Assembly: GCA_023437305.1 (NCBI GenBank)
Contig: JAEZGN010000030.1
Coordinates: 1-64,000, forward strand
From: Bacteroidota bacterium
GTDB taxonomy: Bacteria > Bacteroidota > Bacteroidia > Bacteroidales > Dysgonomonadaceae
Length of the DNA stretch: 64,000 bases
Direction of reading: 5' to 3'
The translations under genes and the position numbers were made by a program. Shown here piece by piece: positions 17,916 to 27,110 of the stretch. Under the pieces are notes generated by a model. It made no database searches, was not told where the DNA came from, and saw nothing but the letters and a program-made list of their open reading frames with translations. Within the stretch, counting starts at the first letter, position 1. Each line of letters begins with the position of its first letter.

Positions 17916-18332
17916 AGTCTTTTTATTTAAGTTTTCGTAAATGTATAAAAAAATTAACATTCATCCTATAGTATATACCCTGGCTTATACACATCTACAC
18001 GCTCACCTATTATACATAACCATCGATAGGCACCCGACTTCAAAAAAAAATGGAGAAGCCACCTATATATATGATTTTCCACAAAATGTTAAAAACGATC
18101 AATTTTTAACAATAATGTTAATTTTAACTTAATATCACATTTCCCGAGTAAAACCCCTCTCGAATTGCACGGCAGCAAGTCAGCGTTCGCGGCTGTTTTC
18201 TTTTGTGTGAAAATTTTCTTTTTTTTTTATTTTTCAAAAACAGGACTGATCTGCAAATATTTAATATTTGAACCGATGTAAATATACCCCTACTTTATAG
18301 CACAAAAACAATGTTTTATAATGAAAAACAGG
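17916..18332. other. 417-bp gene-free stretch downstream of the terminase
   Basis: No convincing coding region is present. It holds an exact inverted repeat TGTTAAAAA / TTTTTAACA (18087-18111, 7-base spacer), a palindrome CAAATATT-T-AATATTTG (about 18254-18270), a GC-rich patch around 18145-18195 and A/T tracts. It probably contains the end of the terminase transcript and the promoter for the DUF4468-like gene; I see no clean promoter. Confidence 0.4.
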
Positions 18333-20096
18333 CTACATTACTGTGTTTTCAGGTAAATTATCAGGTATTGAGCTAAATTCGGACGGTAATAAGTGCCCAT
18401 AGCGCCCATAATAGAAGTAAATAAGCGCTGATGGTAGCTGAGTAGATCTACCGGCCTGTAATTTCATAGGAACTTTTTTCTCGGAAGACTTATCAAGCTC
18501 TATTTTTCCGTCTGCGCTTTTCTTCATTGGGCTAAGCATAATAGACGAACATAGATTAGGACACTGATTTTCGCAAATATAAGGACGTGGAAAAGCTGCA
18601 AATTTATTACTGAATATATAATCGAGTAATTTCTTTTGCTGCCAATAGTATATAGTTGGCTGGCCTTCGTTCATAAGCTCGACATAAAAGCCGTAACGCT
18701 CCAGTTCTGCTTTCAGCAAACGGGCATCTGTAGTTATCTGCTCGAGCTCTTCTTTTGTTTTATTACCAGCACGGTCATAATACAATTTAATGCGTTTATT
18801 ACGCGCATCATCACCAAAGAAATCATAAAAGTCGAGTGCCAGGTGTGTTTGATCGGCAGGGGAATAACAGGTGAATTCTTTGATTGTACGCACTTCATGT
18901 CCGAAATTACGTTCTTGTGAAACTGTAAGGCTTTGAAATTTACCGGGGTCGTATCCTAGCAACAATTCATCGTCCGGATTATAATATTTCAGATATCCCG
19001 CAGTAATACGGAAGCCTCCCATCAGATCAACCTTTAGCAACATATCGTTTTTATAACTATCGCTAAACTGATGGACTTTTGGGACATAGTTTGCAAAGAA
19101 CCGATCTACAACAGCACGTATACGTATAGCACAAATAGCCGTTAAGAACTCTTCCATATCGAGCGAATCGAGCTGCGTTTGAAAAAACTTTTGCCCTAGA
19201 AAGTCTTTATTTACAAAAGATGATGCACGCATATAGTAAGATGCTTTTGTGCGCATAGCACGAAGACGTCCCTCCCACAAAGACAGTGTTTTAATTGCTT
19301 TTTCGTACCTAGGATAGAACGGTGTTAATTCTGATATGTTTCTTTTCTTAGCTTTGACATCTCGCTGCAACGATTCGAAGTGCATTTTAATTACCATTGC
19401 ATCATTAACCGGTTTGGCCACAGAAGCAATCTCATTGATAAGCTCAATGTCCATATTTTTTTCATAATCTTCATACCAGTTATCTTCGCCCAGATCGACA
19501 CGAGCCGTATCGGATACCCCTGTTATACCTTGGTATAAATGATGGTTGCGAACGTCACGATTATCGCTACCACGAAGAGCAGGAAATAGTCGTGTTTTAA
19601 GTTTTTCGCCCTTATTGTGCTTCATTTCTTCTACAATTGCATGTACACCGGAGCGTCCGGCAACAGAATCAGGTTGGTCTGAGGCTACAATTTGTAGATT
19701 AAAACCATTACGTAAAACAATAGAATGCTTTGGATAGTGTATAGGATAACGAGGGCGCGAAAAATGTTTTGGCAGTTTCGCTGTACCTATCACATAATCG
19801 ATCCCTTGCTCAAGCATACATCGCGTTCCGTTTAATATAGGCTTATTAAAATAGGATAATAAACTAGGTATAATGTTAGTTAATGCAGCAGCATACGTTT
19901 TGTGCACCAAAAAAGCCAACTCACGCGGCATATCTTTCGCTACACGTAAAATACGAGGTCCTGTTATACCTTCAGTTTTACCTCCCGCGCGAGAAATTTC
20001 AGCTATCAGCACATTTGGATCTATCAAAGCAGATTTTATTTGTGCCAAATTCATATAATACTGTTGCGTCCAGTCGTATTGTTCGTCCCAAATCAT
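18333..20096 (-). CDS. terL: phage terminase large subunit, 587 aa
   Basis: The ATPase shows a Walker A-like SRAGGKTEG at residues 35-43 and a Walker B-like VHAIVEEM at 151-158. The nuclease half has LLLGYDPG at 378-385 and a second acidic strand (KLYYDRAG near 440). Packaging motor and DNA cutting are the known role. It follows the small subunit with a 2-base gap. The protein is of normal length. Confidence 0.85.
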   Translation of the reverse strand: MIWDEQYDWTQQYYMNLAQIKSALIDPNVLIAEISRAGGKTEGITGPRILRVAKDMPRELAFLVHKTYAAALTNIIPSLLSYFNKPILNGTRCMLEQGIDYVIGTAKLPKHFSRPRYPIHYPKHSIVLRNGFNLQIVASDQPDSVAGRSGVHAIVEEMKHNKGEKLKTRLFPALRGSDNRDVRNHHLYQGITGVSDTARVDLGEDNWYEDYEKNMDIELINEIASVAKPVNDAMVIKMHFESLQRDVKAKKRNISELTPFYPRYEKAIKTLSLWEGRLRAMRTKASYYMRASSFVNKDFLGQKFFQTQLDSLDMEEFLTAICAIRIRAVVDRFFANYVPKVHQFSDSYKNDMLLKVDLMGGFRITAGYLKYYNPDDELLLGYDPGKFQSLTVSQERNFGHEVRTIKEFTCYSPADQTHLALDFYDFFGDDARNKRIKLYYDRAGNKTKEELEQITTDARLLKAELERYGFYVELMNEGQPTIYYWQQKKLLDYIFSNKFAAFPRPYICENQCPNLCSSIMLSPMKKSADGKIELDKSSEKKVPMKLQAGRSTQLPSALIYFYYGRYGHLLPSEFSSIPDNLPENTVM

Positions 20097-20098
20097 AA

Positions 20099-20740
20099 TC
20101 AGTCGCTTTCTATTTCTTCGTATGGAGTTTCGGGCAGATTAGCGTCAATACGCAATCTTTTCTTTTCAGTTTCGTCGATAGGCAAAGAATTAATCATATT
20201 TAGATAGAATCCTTCATTATGCTTTCGGGCTATTTCCTTTAGATTTTTAGATTCGAAACCAATATCTATAAGGCTTATATCGGTTGATATAAGAAAAATA
20301 GGGACGAAATCAACATCGAGACTTGCGGCAATACTTGATTTTTCACGGCATTCTTCGGCAGCTTTACGAAAGAGATATGCGGATCTGAAATCTTCGGCCT
20401 CAATAGCTGCTTTTGCATCATCTTCATATTTATTTGCAAAATCGATATACCAAACTTTATCTGAAACTATATTGTCAACATGGAAGTACTCTAAGGCAGC
20501 ATAAATACGCTCCTGGCATGTACGAACACTTATTTTTTTTCTGAATTTAGCAGCAATACGAACTTTAAGAGCTTCGGCAGCTTTAGAAATATTTCTATTC
20601 TTGTCGTATTCCTCATAAGCCATAGATATTTCCTGTAACCATTGCTGTGTCTCGGGAGGAATACCTTCTGAGTTTCCCGTTTCAAGGAAATGAGCAATTA
20701 TAGCCGGATCTAGTTTTGATAATATTTCGAAATGCGTCAT
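20099..20740 (-). CDS. terS: phage terminase small subunit, putative, 213 aa
   Basis: The gene lies directly before the large terminase gene. A central helical region (about residues 45-100, including RNISKAAEALKVRIAAKF) fits an HTH-type DNA-binding part, and the rest is helical. Small terminases recognise the packaging site and are poorly conserved, so the call rests on context. It overlaps the previous gene by 4 bases. Confidence 0.6.
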   Translation of the reverse strand: MTHFEILSKLDPAIIAHFLETGNSEGIPPETQQWLQEISMAYEEYDKNRNISKAAEALKVRIAAKFRKKISVRTCQERIYAALEYFHVDNIVSDKVWYIDFANKYEDDAKAAIEAEDFRSAYLFRKAAEECREKSSIAASLDVDFVPIFLISTDISLIDIGFESKNLKEIARKHNEGFYLNMINSLPIDETEKKRLRIDANLPETPYEEIESD

Positions 20741-21108
20741 AGCTTATTGTTTTCTATTACGGATTCAAATACAGCTTTGGTTTCGGTATGCTTTTGCAGA
20801 AGAGCTTTATCCGCGTCACGTCTATCGATGCGTTTATCGCTGCGTAGATAAGATTCGTATCGTGCAATATTGGCGCAACAAAGCTTGTATTCCTCCATAA
20901 ACTTGGTATGATTGAGTATGAAAATTTCTTCGAGTCGTGAATAAACACTGCGGTGCATAATCAGCGGGTGTTTTTGAAGCCATTTCCCTGTATCGTTGAA
21001 TGATTGGAGTTCCCTAAAACAAAGAAGATTCCTGATGCGTAATTCTGCCAAATCTTTTACAGCCTTTTCAGTCGGCTTTTTATCGAGCAGTACATCAAGA
21101 ACCTTCAT
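20737..21108 (-). CDS. hypothetical helical protein, 123 aa
   Basis: This is a wholly helical, charged protein translationally coupled to the small terminase gene (ATGA overlap). No domain is recognised. It could be a packaging accessory. The gap to the next gene upstream is 77 bases. Confidence 0.5.
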   Translation of the reverse strand: MKVLDVLLDKKPTEKAVKDLAELRIRNLLCFRELQSFNDTGKWLQKHPLIMHRSVYSRLEEIFILNHTKFMEEYKLCCANIARYESYLRSDKRIDRRDADKALLQKHTETKAVFESVIENNKL

Positions 21109-21185
21109 CTGATTGTGCGTATTTATTCGATCTGAATAAATAAGCGTAGCCGTTTTAATGTCATCATCAAGATAGTTATACCACT

Positions 21186-21962
21186 TTATTTTCGGGTATT
21201 CTTCTTCTTTGAGACGCTTTTTTTTTCAACGGCAGCCTTATTGTTCAGATCAGTTTCTTTAACTGCCAATTCGGCCTCTTTTTCGTTCAACAGATCTTCT
21301 TTCTCGGATAGCTCAGTTTCCTTGTCATCCAAGTCGGATTCTTTGCTAAGCAACTCGTCTTCTTTTTCTTCGAGTTCCGATTGCTTTTCCTGTAACTCTT
21401 CTGATAGATTAGTCTTAGCAGCTTCTTCTTTTGCTTTTTTAGCAGCTTCAAGAGCAGCAGTTTCAGCTTCTTCTTTCTCTTTTTTGGCATTTTGACGAGC
21501 AGAAACAGCCTCGGTTGTTAGTTTTACATGATATTTTTCGCTATCAACTGCAACTAACTCAATTTCGGAAGGGAAAACATCTTCATCTACAGGCCAATCG
21601 ACAGCATTTACTATTAAGAATAATCCTTCGGATATAGTGCTTAATAGTTTTTTGATATCAACGGCTATTTTGGTATCTGCTTTTTTGATATAATCAGCAA
21701 AGCGGTTTTGCAAGATCTCTCCTTGTGATTTTTGAAGTTTTTCCTTTGCAAATTTTCTACGGAAAGCTATAATATCAGTGTTTGACGTTAGCGTCAATAA
21801 CTCATACAATACATTGTCAGCATATTTCTGTTCTTTACCTGAAGGCTTGACAAGTAATTCGTTTTTAGGGTCGATACTTTTCAACAATGCGAGGTCTGCT
21901 TCCAGGTGGGAAGCAGCTCGCAATTGGTTGTAATGACCTCTTTTTTCTCTATTTAAAGGCAT
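21186..21962 (-). CDS. coiled-coil head-region protein, 258 aa
   Basis: Residues 1-150 form a mixed N-terminal domain. From about 155 there is an uninterrupted Glu/Lys-rich coiled coil with heptads like KE-x-EL and EKE-x-EL, ending in a Lys-rich tail. A scaffold-like or head-associated role is plausible next to the tube-like and capsid genes. The coding strand is very A-rich. Confidence 0.55.
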   Translation of the reverse strand: MPLNREKRGHYNQLRAASHLEADLALLKSIDPKNELLVKPSGKEQKYADNVLYELLTLTSNTDIIAFRRKFAKEKLQKSQGEILQNRFADYIKKADTKIAVDIKKLLSTISEGLFLIVNAVDWPVDEDVFPSEIELVAVDSEKYHVKLTTEAVSARQNAKKEKEEAETAALEAAKKAKEEAAKTNLSEELQEKQSELEEKEDELLSKESDLDDKETELSEKEDLLNEKEAELAVKETDLNNKAAVEKKSVSKKKNTRK

Positions 21963-21974
21963 AATTAAATGTTT

Positions 21975-22982
21975 TTATATTCGACCAACCTCTATAAGGG
22001 TATTCGCGTCAAAGACTTTCAGATACAGCTCTTTCGTTTTAGAGGCTGTCCAGGTAGCGCCATCGACAAGCAAGAAAGGATCACCATCGGCTACAGTAGC
22101 CGCATTTGTAGTTCCATCACCAATCAGGGTAATAATACGCCCTATATCGGCTGCCGTAATACCTGATATGGCAGATATCGCGTATGTAGCGGAAGTACCA
22201 TTTGGTAAAATATATCGATTGTTTCCTGCAACGATAGCTAAAGTGGTAGCTCCGGCAGTAAGCGTAATAGGATTTTGACGAATGATATCACCGATATAAG
22301 TCCAAGGTTGCTGTATTGTCTGTTGAGTAAATGTAAATGTTACAGATCTGCTGTCAGCATCATTTTTATTATCGTAAGTGCTTAGCGTTACAGGTTTACA
22401 AGGATTACCTATACCTTGCATAATTCCGCTTTCACATTCCTGATATATGATAACAAACTTGGTTCCGGCATATTCTTCAATAAAATTAAGAAGCTCGGCA
22501 CGATTACCACCCATAACAAGCGTAAATGTATTCGTTCCAGTAATTGTAATAGCATTAGCCTCTTTGGTACCATTACCTAAGAATGTAGGAATTGTATGGG
22601 CCTCAAAATAGTGCATAAACTTACCGGACTTCATCGGTATAGTGGTAACTTCTCTATTTACATTCATAGTAGGGAATGGAACTGTATCGTCAATATCGGA
22701 TACGGGTATAAGCCATACTTTATGTCCTATCGCATTAGGAGATGTATGCCGGTCGCTAACATCGTTAATAGATACCATAGCACACATTGCCAAAGATCCA
22801 GTTCCGGCTGTAACAATTACATTTTTTACGGCATTTTCGGGTTCAGAAAATGCGCCATAAGCTGTAAGCAATCCAAAAAGAAGTCCTATCATCAAGATTA
22901 CAGACTTAAATAAAGATGCTTTCCTTGCTTTTTCTTTTTTGATCACATAAGACATGTGACTATCTAAATTAAATTGTCTCAT
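21975..22982 (-). CDS. putative structural protein with internal hydrophobic segment, 335 aa
   Basis: A hydrophobic segment lies near residues 27-47. The central part is beta-rich. The C-terminal 100 residues (from about GDIIRQN) resemble in style the C-terminus of the capsid: repeated Ala/Gly/Thr strands, ISGITAADIGRIITLIG, and a KTKELYLKVFD-type ending. A shared decoration domain is possible. A tail tube or head protein is likely from position and abundance-type composition. Confidence 0.5.
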   Translation of the reverse strand: MRQFNLDSHMSYVIKKEKARKASLFKSVILMIGLLFGLLTAYGAFSEPENAVKNVIVTAGTGSLAMCAMVSINDVSDRHTSPNAIGHKVWLIPVSDIDDTVPFPTMNVNREVTTIPMKSGKFMHYFEAHTIPTFLGNGTKEANAITITGTNTFTLVMGGNRAELLNFIEEYAGTKFVIIYQECESGIMQGIGNPCKPVTLSTYDNKNDADSRSVTFTFTQQTIQQPWTYIGDIIRQNPITLTAGATTLAIVAGNNRYILPNGTSATYAISAISGITAADIGRIITLIGDGTTNAATVADGDPFLLVDGATWTASKTKELYLKVFDANTLIEVGRI

Positions 22983-23059
22983 AGATAAATGTTTTATGAA
23001 ATATTATTTCGTTTTGGAATAAAAGCAGGAGGCCGAAGCCTCCAAGCTTTCATCTTTGA

Positions 23060-25078
23060 TTATCGTACACCCGGAACATTCGGTTGCAGTGCCGCATTTA
23101 TCGTGCGAGTACCACCGACCATACGTTCGAGTTCTAAAAATTTTGTTTTATCTGCATTCAGAACAAGCATAATATAATCGCCTACAGCGGTAGGTGTATA
23201 TGCAGCCGTTATTTCAGAGAATTTGCCTGACTTAGCTATTGTAGTAGCATTTGTAAGACTTCCACACTCAAAAACATAAGCAACACCGGAACGTGCATTT
23301 GAAATATCAGTGAGCGCTTTGGCTGCTGTATTAGCCTGCGTAACAAACCAGAACCCTGTTGCACCATCTACAGTTGTAGCATCAGCAGCAACAAAAGCAG
23401 CAGGCTTATTCATAAATATTCGTTGACGCAGGAATTTGTTATTATCTAAGTCGGTCTTAGAATTAAACTTCATCCCTACAAAAGAAGCAGCAGTACCTTC
23501 TTTCCATACAGACCAAGCCTTGTATGTTTCCATAGCGCGCTCAAACTGAAGAGCCAACATTTCACCCGGCATATATTCTATACACTGCAGGTTACCAGGT
23601 TCTTGAACCAAAATCAAAGGCAAAGTACCTAAGTTCGGTAACCAAACGATAGGGGTGTCGATGTCCGGAACTTTCGCCATCATACTGTCAGGTCCTGTAA
23701 AGTCAAGATCCTTTCCGTATTTGGCACGACAGTTCTTTTTCCACCAAAGTTTATGGTTATCGTTCAGGATAACAACAAGCTTATTGAAAGGAACTGTATA
23801 GTCTTCTGTAATGGCAAGTTTGATATCTTCAAGCATATCCTGAACGGTTTCAAGGAATGTGCTTTCGTCATATGCCATATAAGAATCATCATCGTGAAGT
23901 TTCAATTTAAACTCATGTGCATAGCGGATAAGGCTATATACAATACCTGTAGAAGAGTTTAGGTAGTGACCGGCTTTACCTGTTTCGGGAGCAACGTATA
24001 TACCCATGATACGACGATGGTTTTGTTCGCTGATAGCCTGAGTCATCACGTTAAGTATCTGCCACTCGATCAAAGACCACTTCATAGGATCTGAACCCTC
24101 AGTATTCAAGTAACCGATATACATCCGTTCGATCTCTTTCATCGGTTTGAATTTCAACTTGATCATCGCGTCATCTACATACGCTAGTTCAGGTTGAAGT
24201 TCCATTTTACCTTTATAGATCTCACCTTCTTGCCAAGCTTGAGAAACAGCATCGAAGAAAGCCGAGAACATTACTTCGCGATCCTGGATGCCATAACGGC
24301 GAGGGAACACGTCGTAAATATTATACATGGTAATCAGGCGAGCGATGAGAGCATCCTGACGGCGCACTAAATAAAAATCGGGAAGATTGGCTGGATCGAG
24401 ACCTGAATAATCGTTGGTGAACGTCATCAAGCGTTCAGCGTTCAACATATTATTGTTCTTGAGATACGCATAACGTTTCTTCAAGCTATCGCCGTACGTT
24501 TCGAACTCTTGTGTACACGCTTCTATTTCCTGTTTTGAAGGATCAGGATTCTGTATAGCATACGAAGGATTGGCTGCAATTTTGTTCCAACGTTTCTCTA
24601 GGGAGAACATCGGGTGTGCAATACCCAGGAAATGCGTTTTGTCGGTTCCGGGACCATTGATATTCAGAGAAGGCTTAATTTCATCTTCGGGCTTATCTCT
24701 GTTTGCCTTAGCGGCTAAACCCTCGATAGCTATAGCCATTTTCTCAACGATAGCAACCGGGTCGATATTGTCTGAAGGTTTTGGAGATTCTTCATTTTCA
24801 GATTGAGGGTTATCGCCACTATCAGAAGAAGACTCAGGCATTACCCTGTTTGCAATAGCAAGTATTTGCTTTTTTTGCTCTTCTTCTTTCGCCTTGGCAT
24901 CATTCTTTTCTTTTAATACTGCTTTGAGATCAGTATTAAAATCACATCCAGGATTTTGCGTATTGTATTCCTGGGCTATATTTTTCCAATCATCATCCGA
25001 CAACTGATCAGATTCAGCCTTATCAGTAAGGTTAAGTTTTTGGAAAATACCTTTTAGAGCTTGAATAAAATTTGGCAT
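23060..25078 (-). CDS. major capsid protein with N-terminal scaffold-like extension, 672 aa
   Basis: The gene lies 11 bases after the S49 protease gene, the usual protease-capsid pair. Residues 1-130 are acidic and coiled-coil, rich in Glu/Lys and Ser/Pro, like a delta domain removed on maturation. The part from about 140 to 530 is the HK97-type candidate, and the C-terminal 120 residues are a beta-rich Ala/Thr domain. The length is more than double a basic capsid and fits a fusion of scaffold, shell and decoration. Confidence 0.7.
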   Translation of the reverse strand: MPNFIQALKGIFQKLNLTDKAESDQLSDDDWKNIAQEYNTQNPGCDFNTDLKAVLKEKNDAKAKEEEQKKQILAIANRVMPESSSDSGDNPQSENEESPKPSDNIDPVAIVEKMAIAIEGLAAKANRDKPEDEIKPSLNINGPGTDKTHFLGIAHPMFSLEKRWNKIAANPSYAIQNPDPSKQEIEACTQEFETYGDSLKKRYAYLKNNNMLNAERLMTFTNDYSGLDPANLPDFYLVRRQDALIARLITMYNIYDVFPRRYGIQDREVMFSAFFDAVSQAWQEGEIYKGKMELQPELAYVDDAMIKLKFKPMKEIERMYIGYLNTEGSDPMKWSLIEWQILNVMTQAISEQNHRRIMGIYVAPETGKAGHYLNSSTGIVYSLIRYAHEFKLKLHDDDSYMAYDESTFLETVQDMLEDIKLAITEDYTVPFNKLVVILNDNHKLWWKKNCRAKYGKDLDFTGPDSMMAKVPDIDTPIVWLPNLGTLPLILVQEPGNLQCIEYMPGEMLALQFERAMETYKAWSVWKEGTAASFVGMKFNSKTDLDNNKFLRQRIFMNKPAAFVAADATTVDGATGFWFVTQANTAAKALTDISNARSGVAYVFECGSLTNATTIAKSGKFSEITAAYTPTAVGDYIMLVLNADKTKFLELERMVGGTRTINAALQPNVPGVR

Positions 25079-25088
25079 TTTAATATAT

Positions 25089-26036
25089 TTAAATGTAAGA
25101 CATAAGGGATTTTCGGTTCCTTTGGAGTTGTGCCCATTCCTTGCCCATCGTATCGGCTTCGGACAAGGCTTCTTCGAAAGTAGTTAGGCCGTCTATCAGT
25201 TTATTATCGATAGCAGGCGGAGAGGCATAATAGGATTCACCCCGGAATACGGGATCATCGTCGGGAAGATCGTTTAATTGTGGACGGGCAGCACGCACAG
25301 CAGCTTCGAACTGCTGTTGGAGCGGATCTAATTCCTCACGGATAAATTGTTCCGGCTTTCCGTTGTATAGATCTTCGTATTTTTTGTTTTTAAGGTCTGA
25401 TTTTGTAGCTACTTCGCGAATACGTTCAATACCGAGTTTCTCGAAATAAGGCATAAAGTTGAGACTATCGATCAGCGTACCGATACTGCCTATGAGATCG
25501 TTTTGGGTAGATGCCTTTATAGTAGCGCCATGTACACCAATATAATAAGCTGCACTGGCAGCAACTTTTTCGACAAAAGAATAAATTGGTTTCTTTAGAG
25601 ACTGTAAAGTCTCGGCCACCCGATCCATATACCAGGCTTCGCCCCCTCCCGACTTGATATGCAGAAAATGGGCATTAACCATCGGATTAGCTTCGGCGGC
25701 TTGCAGATCCTTTACAAATTGTTTAGAGGAAAACCACCAACGCGAATCGGACAGTATCATTCCCATGATAGGATAGTAAGCAAGTGACCCCGGAGTTACT
25801 TCTTGCGAAGCGTAGTCTGTGGTGACGTGTATTTCTTTTTCCTGGGCAATAGGATTGACAACACCGAAAAGAGAAGCTGACTGAGTCTTATAGGAAGGAA
25901 ATTGTTCTTCGGTAACATGTGCGACATCGATAAATTTCATTACCGACACTAATGCGGAAACTATCTCGGCTTCGTTGCAATAGAATCGCGCAGATGGAGA
26001 AGAAAGAATGGATACAAGTTGTGTATACGGATTCAT
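25089..26036 (-). CDS. S49/ClpP-like prohead protease, 315 aa
   Basis: This is a SppA-type serine protease domain. HIKSGGGEAW at about 126-135 is the oxyanion strand, the VAASAAYYI box near 158-166 has Ser161 as nucleophile, and the catalytic Lys candidate is in ATKSDLKNKK at about 210-219. Such proteases process phage heads. It is encoded immediately before the capsid. The ATG sits at the foot of a long hairpin in its leader. Confidence 0.8.
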   Translation of the reverse strand: MNPYTQLVSILSSPSARFYCNEAEIVSALVSVMKFIDVAHVTEEQFPSYKTQSASLFGVVNPIAQEKEIHVTTDYASQEVTPGSLAYYPIMGMILSDSRWWFSSKQFVKDLQAAEANPMVNAHFLHIKSGGGEAWYMDRVAETLQSLKKPIYSFVEKVAASAAYYIGVHGATIKASTQNDLIGSIGTLIDSLNFMPYFEKLGIERIREVATKSDLKNKKYEDLYNGKPEQFIREELDPLQQQFEAAVRAARPQLNDLPDDDPVFRGESYYASPPAIDNKLIDGLTTFEEALSEADTMGKEWAQLQRNRKSLMSYI

Positions 26037-26088
26037 ACGCTGTTATTTACACACAAAAGTGTGCAAACAACAGCGGTATGTAAAGGAC
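26037..26088 (-). promoter_or_regulatory. leader hairpin plus GTCCTTT motif upstream of the protease
   Basis: A 15-pair imperfect hairpin (26038-26075: CGCTGTT...AACAGCG outer arms, CACAC/GTGTG inner, AAAA loop) touches the ATG at 26036. GTCCTTT follows upstream at 26082-26088. It is one of four sites with this arrangement. Confidence 0.55.
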
Positions 26089-26469
26089 TTATATGAGTGG
26101 TATAACGGGAGTTTGAAGGGATATGGAAAGGGTATCGGACTGTATTCCGGGAGTGATATATGCGACTACCGGATAGTCTGTAGATCCGTATATGGTATAT
26201 GTACCATCGGTATAATATATAATGAGAACACAATAGCGGGGATAATTGTATTTTGATGCAACAAGAGAACTAACCTTATCTATAATAATGTCTTGAGATA
26301 TAGATAACGACAATCCTGCATCTGCACTATCGGGCTTAGGATCGATAGATAACACTTCAGAAAAAAGGGTATCTACAGAAGCACCATCAACAGGAACAAC
26401 AATATTGTTTGCAATAGAAGCAATATCCGTTATCGGAATTATATCGAACTTGGAACAAAATTCTTTCAT
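26089..26469 (-). CDS. hypothetical protein, 126 aa
   Basis: This soluble, beta-rich protein lies first in the head operon. It is preceded by two of the three 46-base tandem repeats and a short AT-rich leader. I do not recognise it. Confidence 0.55.
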   Translation of the reverse strand: MKEFCSKFDIIPITDIASIANNIVVPVDGASVDTLFSEVLSIDPKPDSADAGLSLSISQDIIIDKVSSLVASKYNYPRYCVLIIYYTDGTYTIYGSTDYPVVAYITPGIQSDTLSISLQTPVIPLI

Positions 26470-26479
26470 AAATTATCAA

Positions 26480-26596
26480 TTTTCAGGGGACAACGGTGCA
26501 ATAAAAAATATAAGAAAAAAGCGAGTTTTCAGGGGACAACGGTGCAATAAAAAATATATCAAAAAATCATGTTTTCAGAGGACAACCGTGCAATTA
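26480..26596. repeat. three tandem repeats at 46-bp period
   Basis: Units start at 26480, 26526 and 26572. The shared core is TTTTCAGGGGACAACGGTGC, with CAATAAAAAATAT following in the first two; the third differs at two core bases and lacks the tail. The third unit is also the end of the 164-aa gene and encodes its last residues CTVVL plus stop. On the minus strand the other copies would encode CTVVP plus stop. Confidence 0.75.
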
Positions 26597-27069
26597 GATT
26601 TTTCTATTCTTTTTCGATAATGCCTCTTTTTTAGCATATCATAATTTTTGGCAAAATCGATTGAATAACGATTGCAAAAAGATTGTATCAAATCTTTATA
26701 TTCAGCATCGGTATACTCTTTAGTTATGTCAACAATATTAAAAAATAACTCGTTGAAAAAATCTTCTATTTTGCTTTCCATTGAACGCTGTACAGAAGTA
26801 GGAATATAATAATATGTCTGATTGCAATTTATTCGTTTATCTTCGCGTCCACCCATCCATAAGATATCGAGTGTTAGTACATTCTTATTTGGTAATTGAC
26901 GAAAATAATGAGTGCAATCTTCAGGAACTTTACATAATTCTGAGTATATAAGATTTCCTAGAAATGTGTTCTTACGCACTTTTAGGGGCTGTTTTTCCTC
27001 TCCCATCTGCCGAATGACAAAATTAAGAAGATACTCAGGAAGGTTTATTTTTATAAATCTGGCATTCAT
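26575..27069 (-). CDS. hypothetical regulatory-region protein, 164 aa
   Basis: A basic protein with a helical C-terminus (FAKNYDMLKKRHYRKRIEK). It is the first minus-strand gene after the iteron region; an ACCAAC trimer and the CACATATTTGTG palindrome both lie upstream. Its 3' end is made of a repeat unit. No family is recognised. A switch-region regulator between early and head genes is possible. Confidence 0.55.
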   Translation of the reverse strand: MNARFIKINLPEYLLNFVIRQMGEEKQPLKVRKNTFLGNLIYSELCKVPEDCTHYFRQLPNKNVLTLDILWMGGREDKRINCNQTYYYIPTSVQRSMESKIEDFFNELFFNIVDITKEYTDAEYKDLIQSFCNRYSIDFAKNYDMLKKRHYRKRIEKSNCTVVL

Positions 27070-27110
27070 AATATATACATGTTTTCAAATTACAGGAAGC
27101 TATTTTTTAG

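Noticed and set aside
26480..26596. CRISPR-like array of three repeats
   Set aside because: The 14-base intervals are A-rich and not spacer-like, and one unit is part of a coding sequence; no cas genes are nearby.
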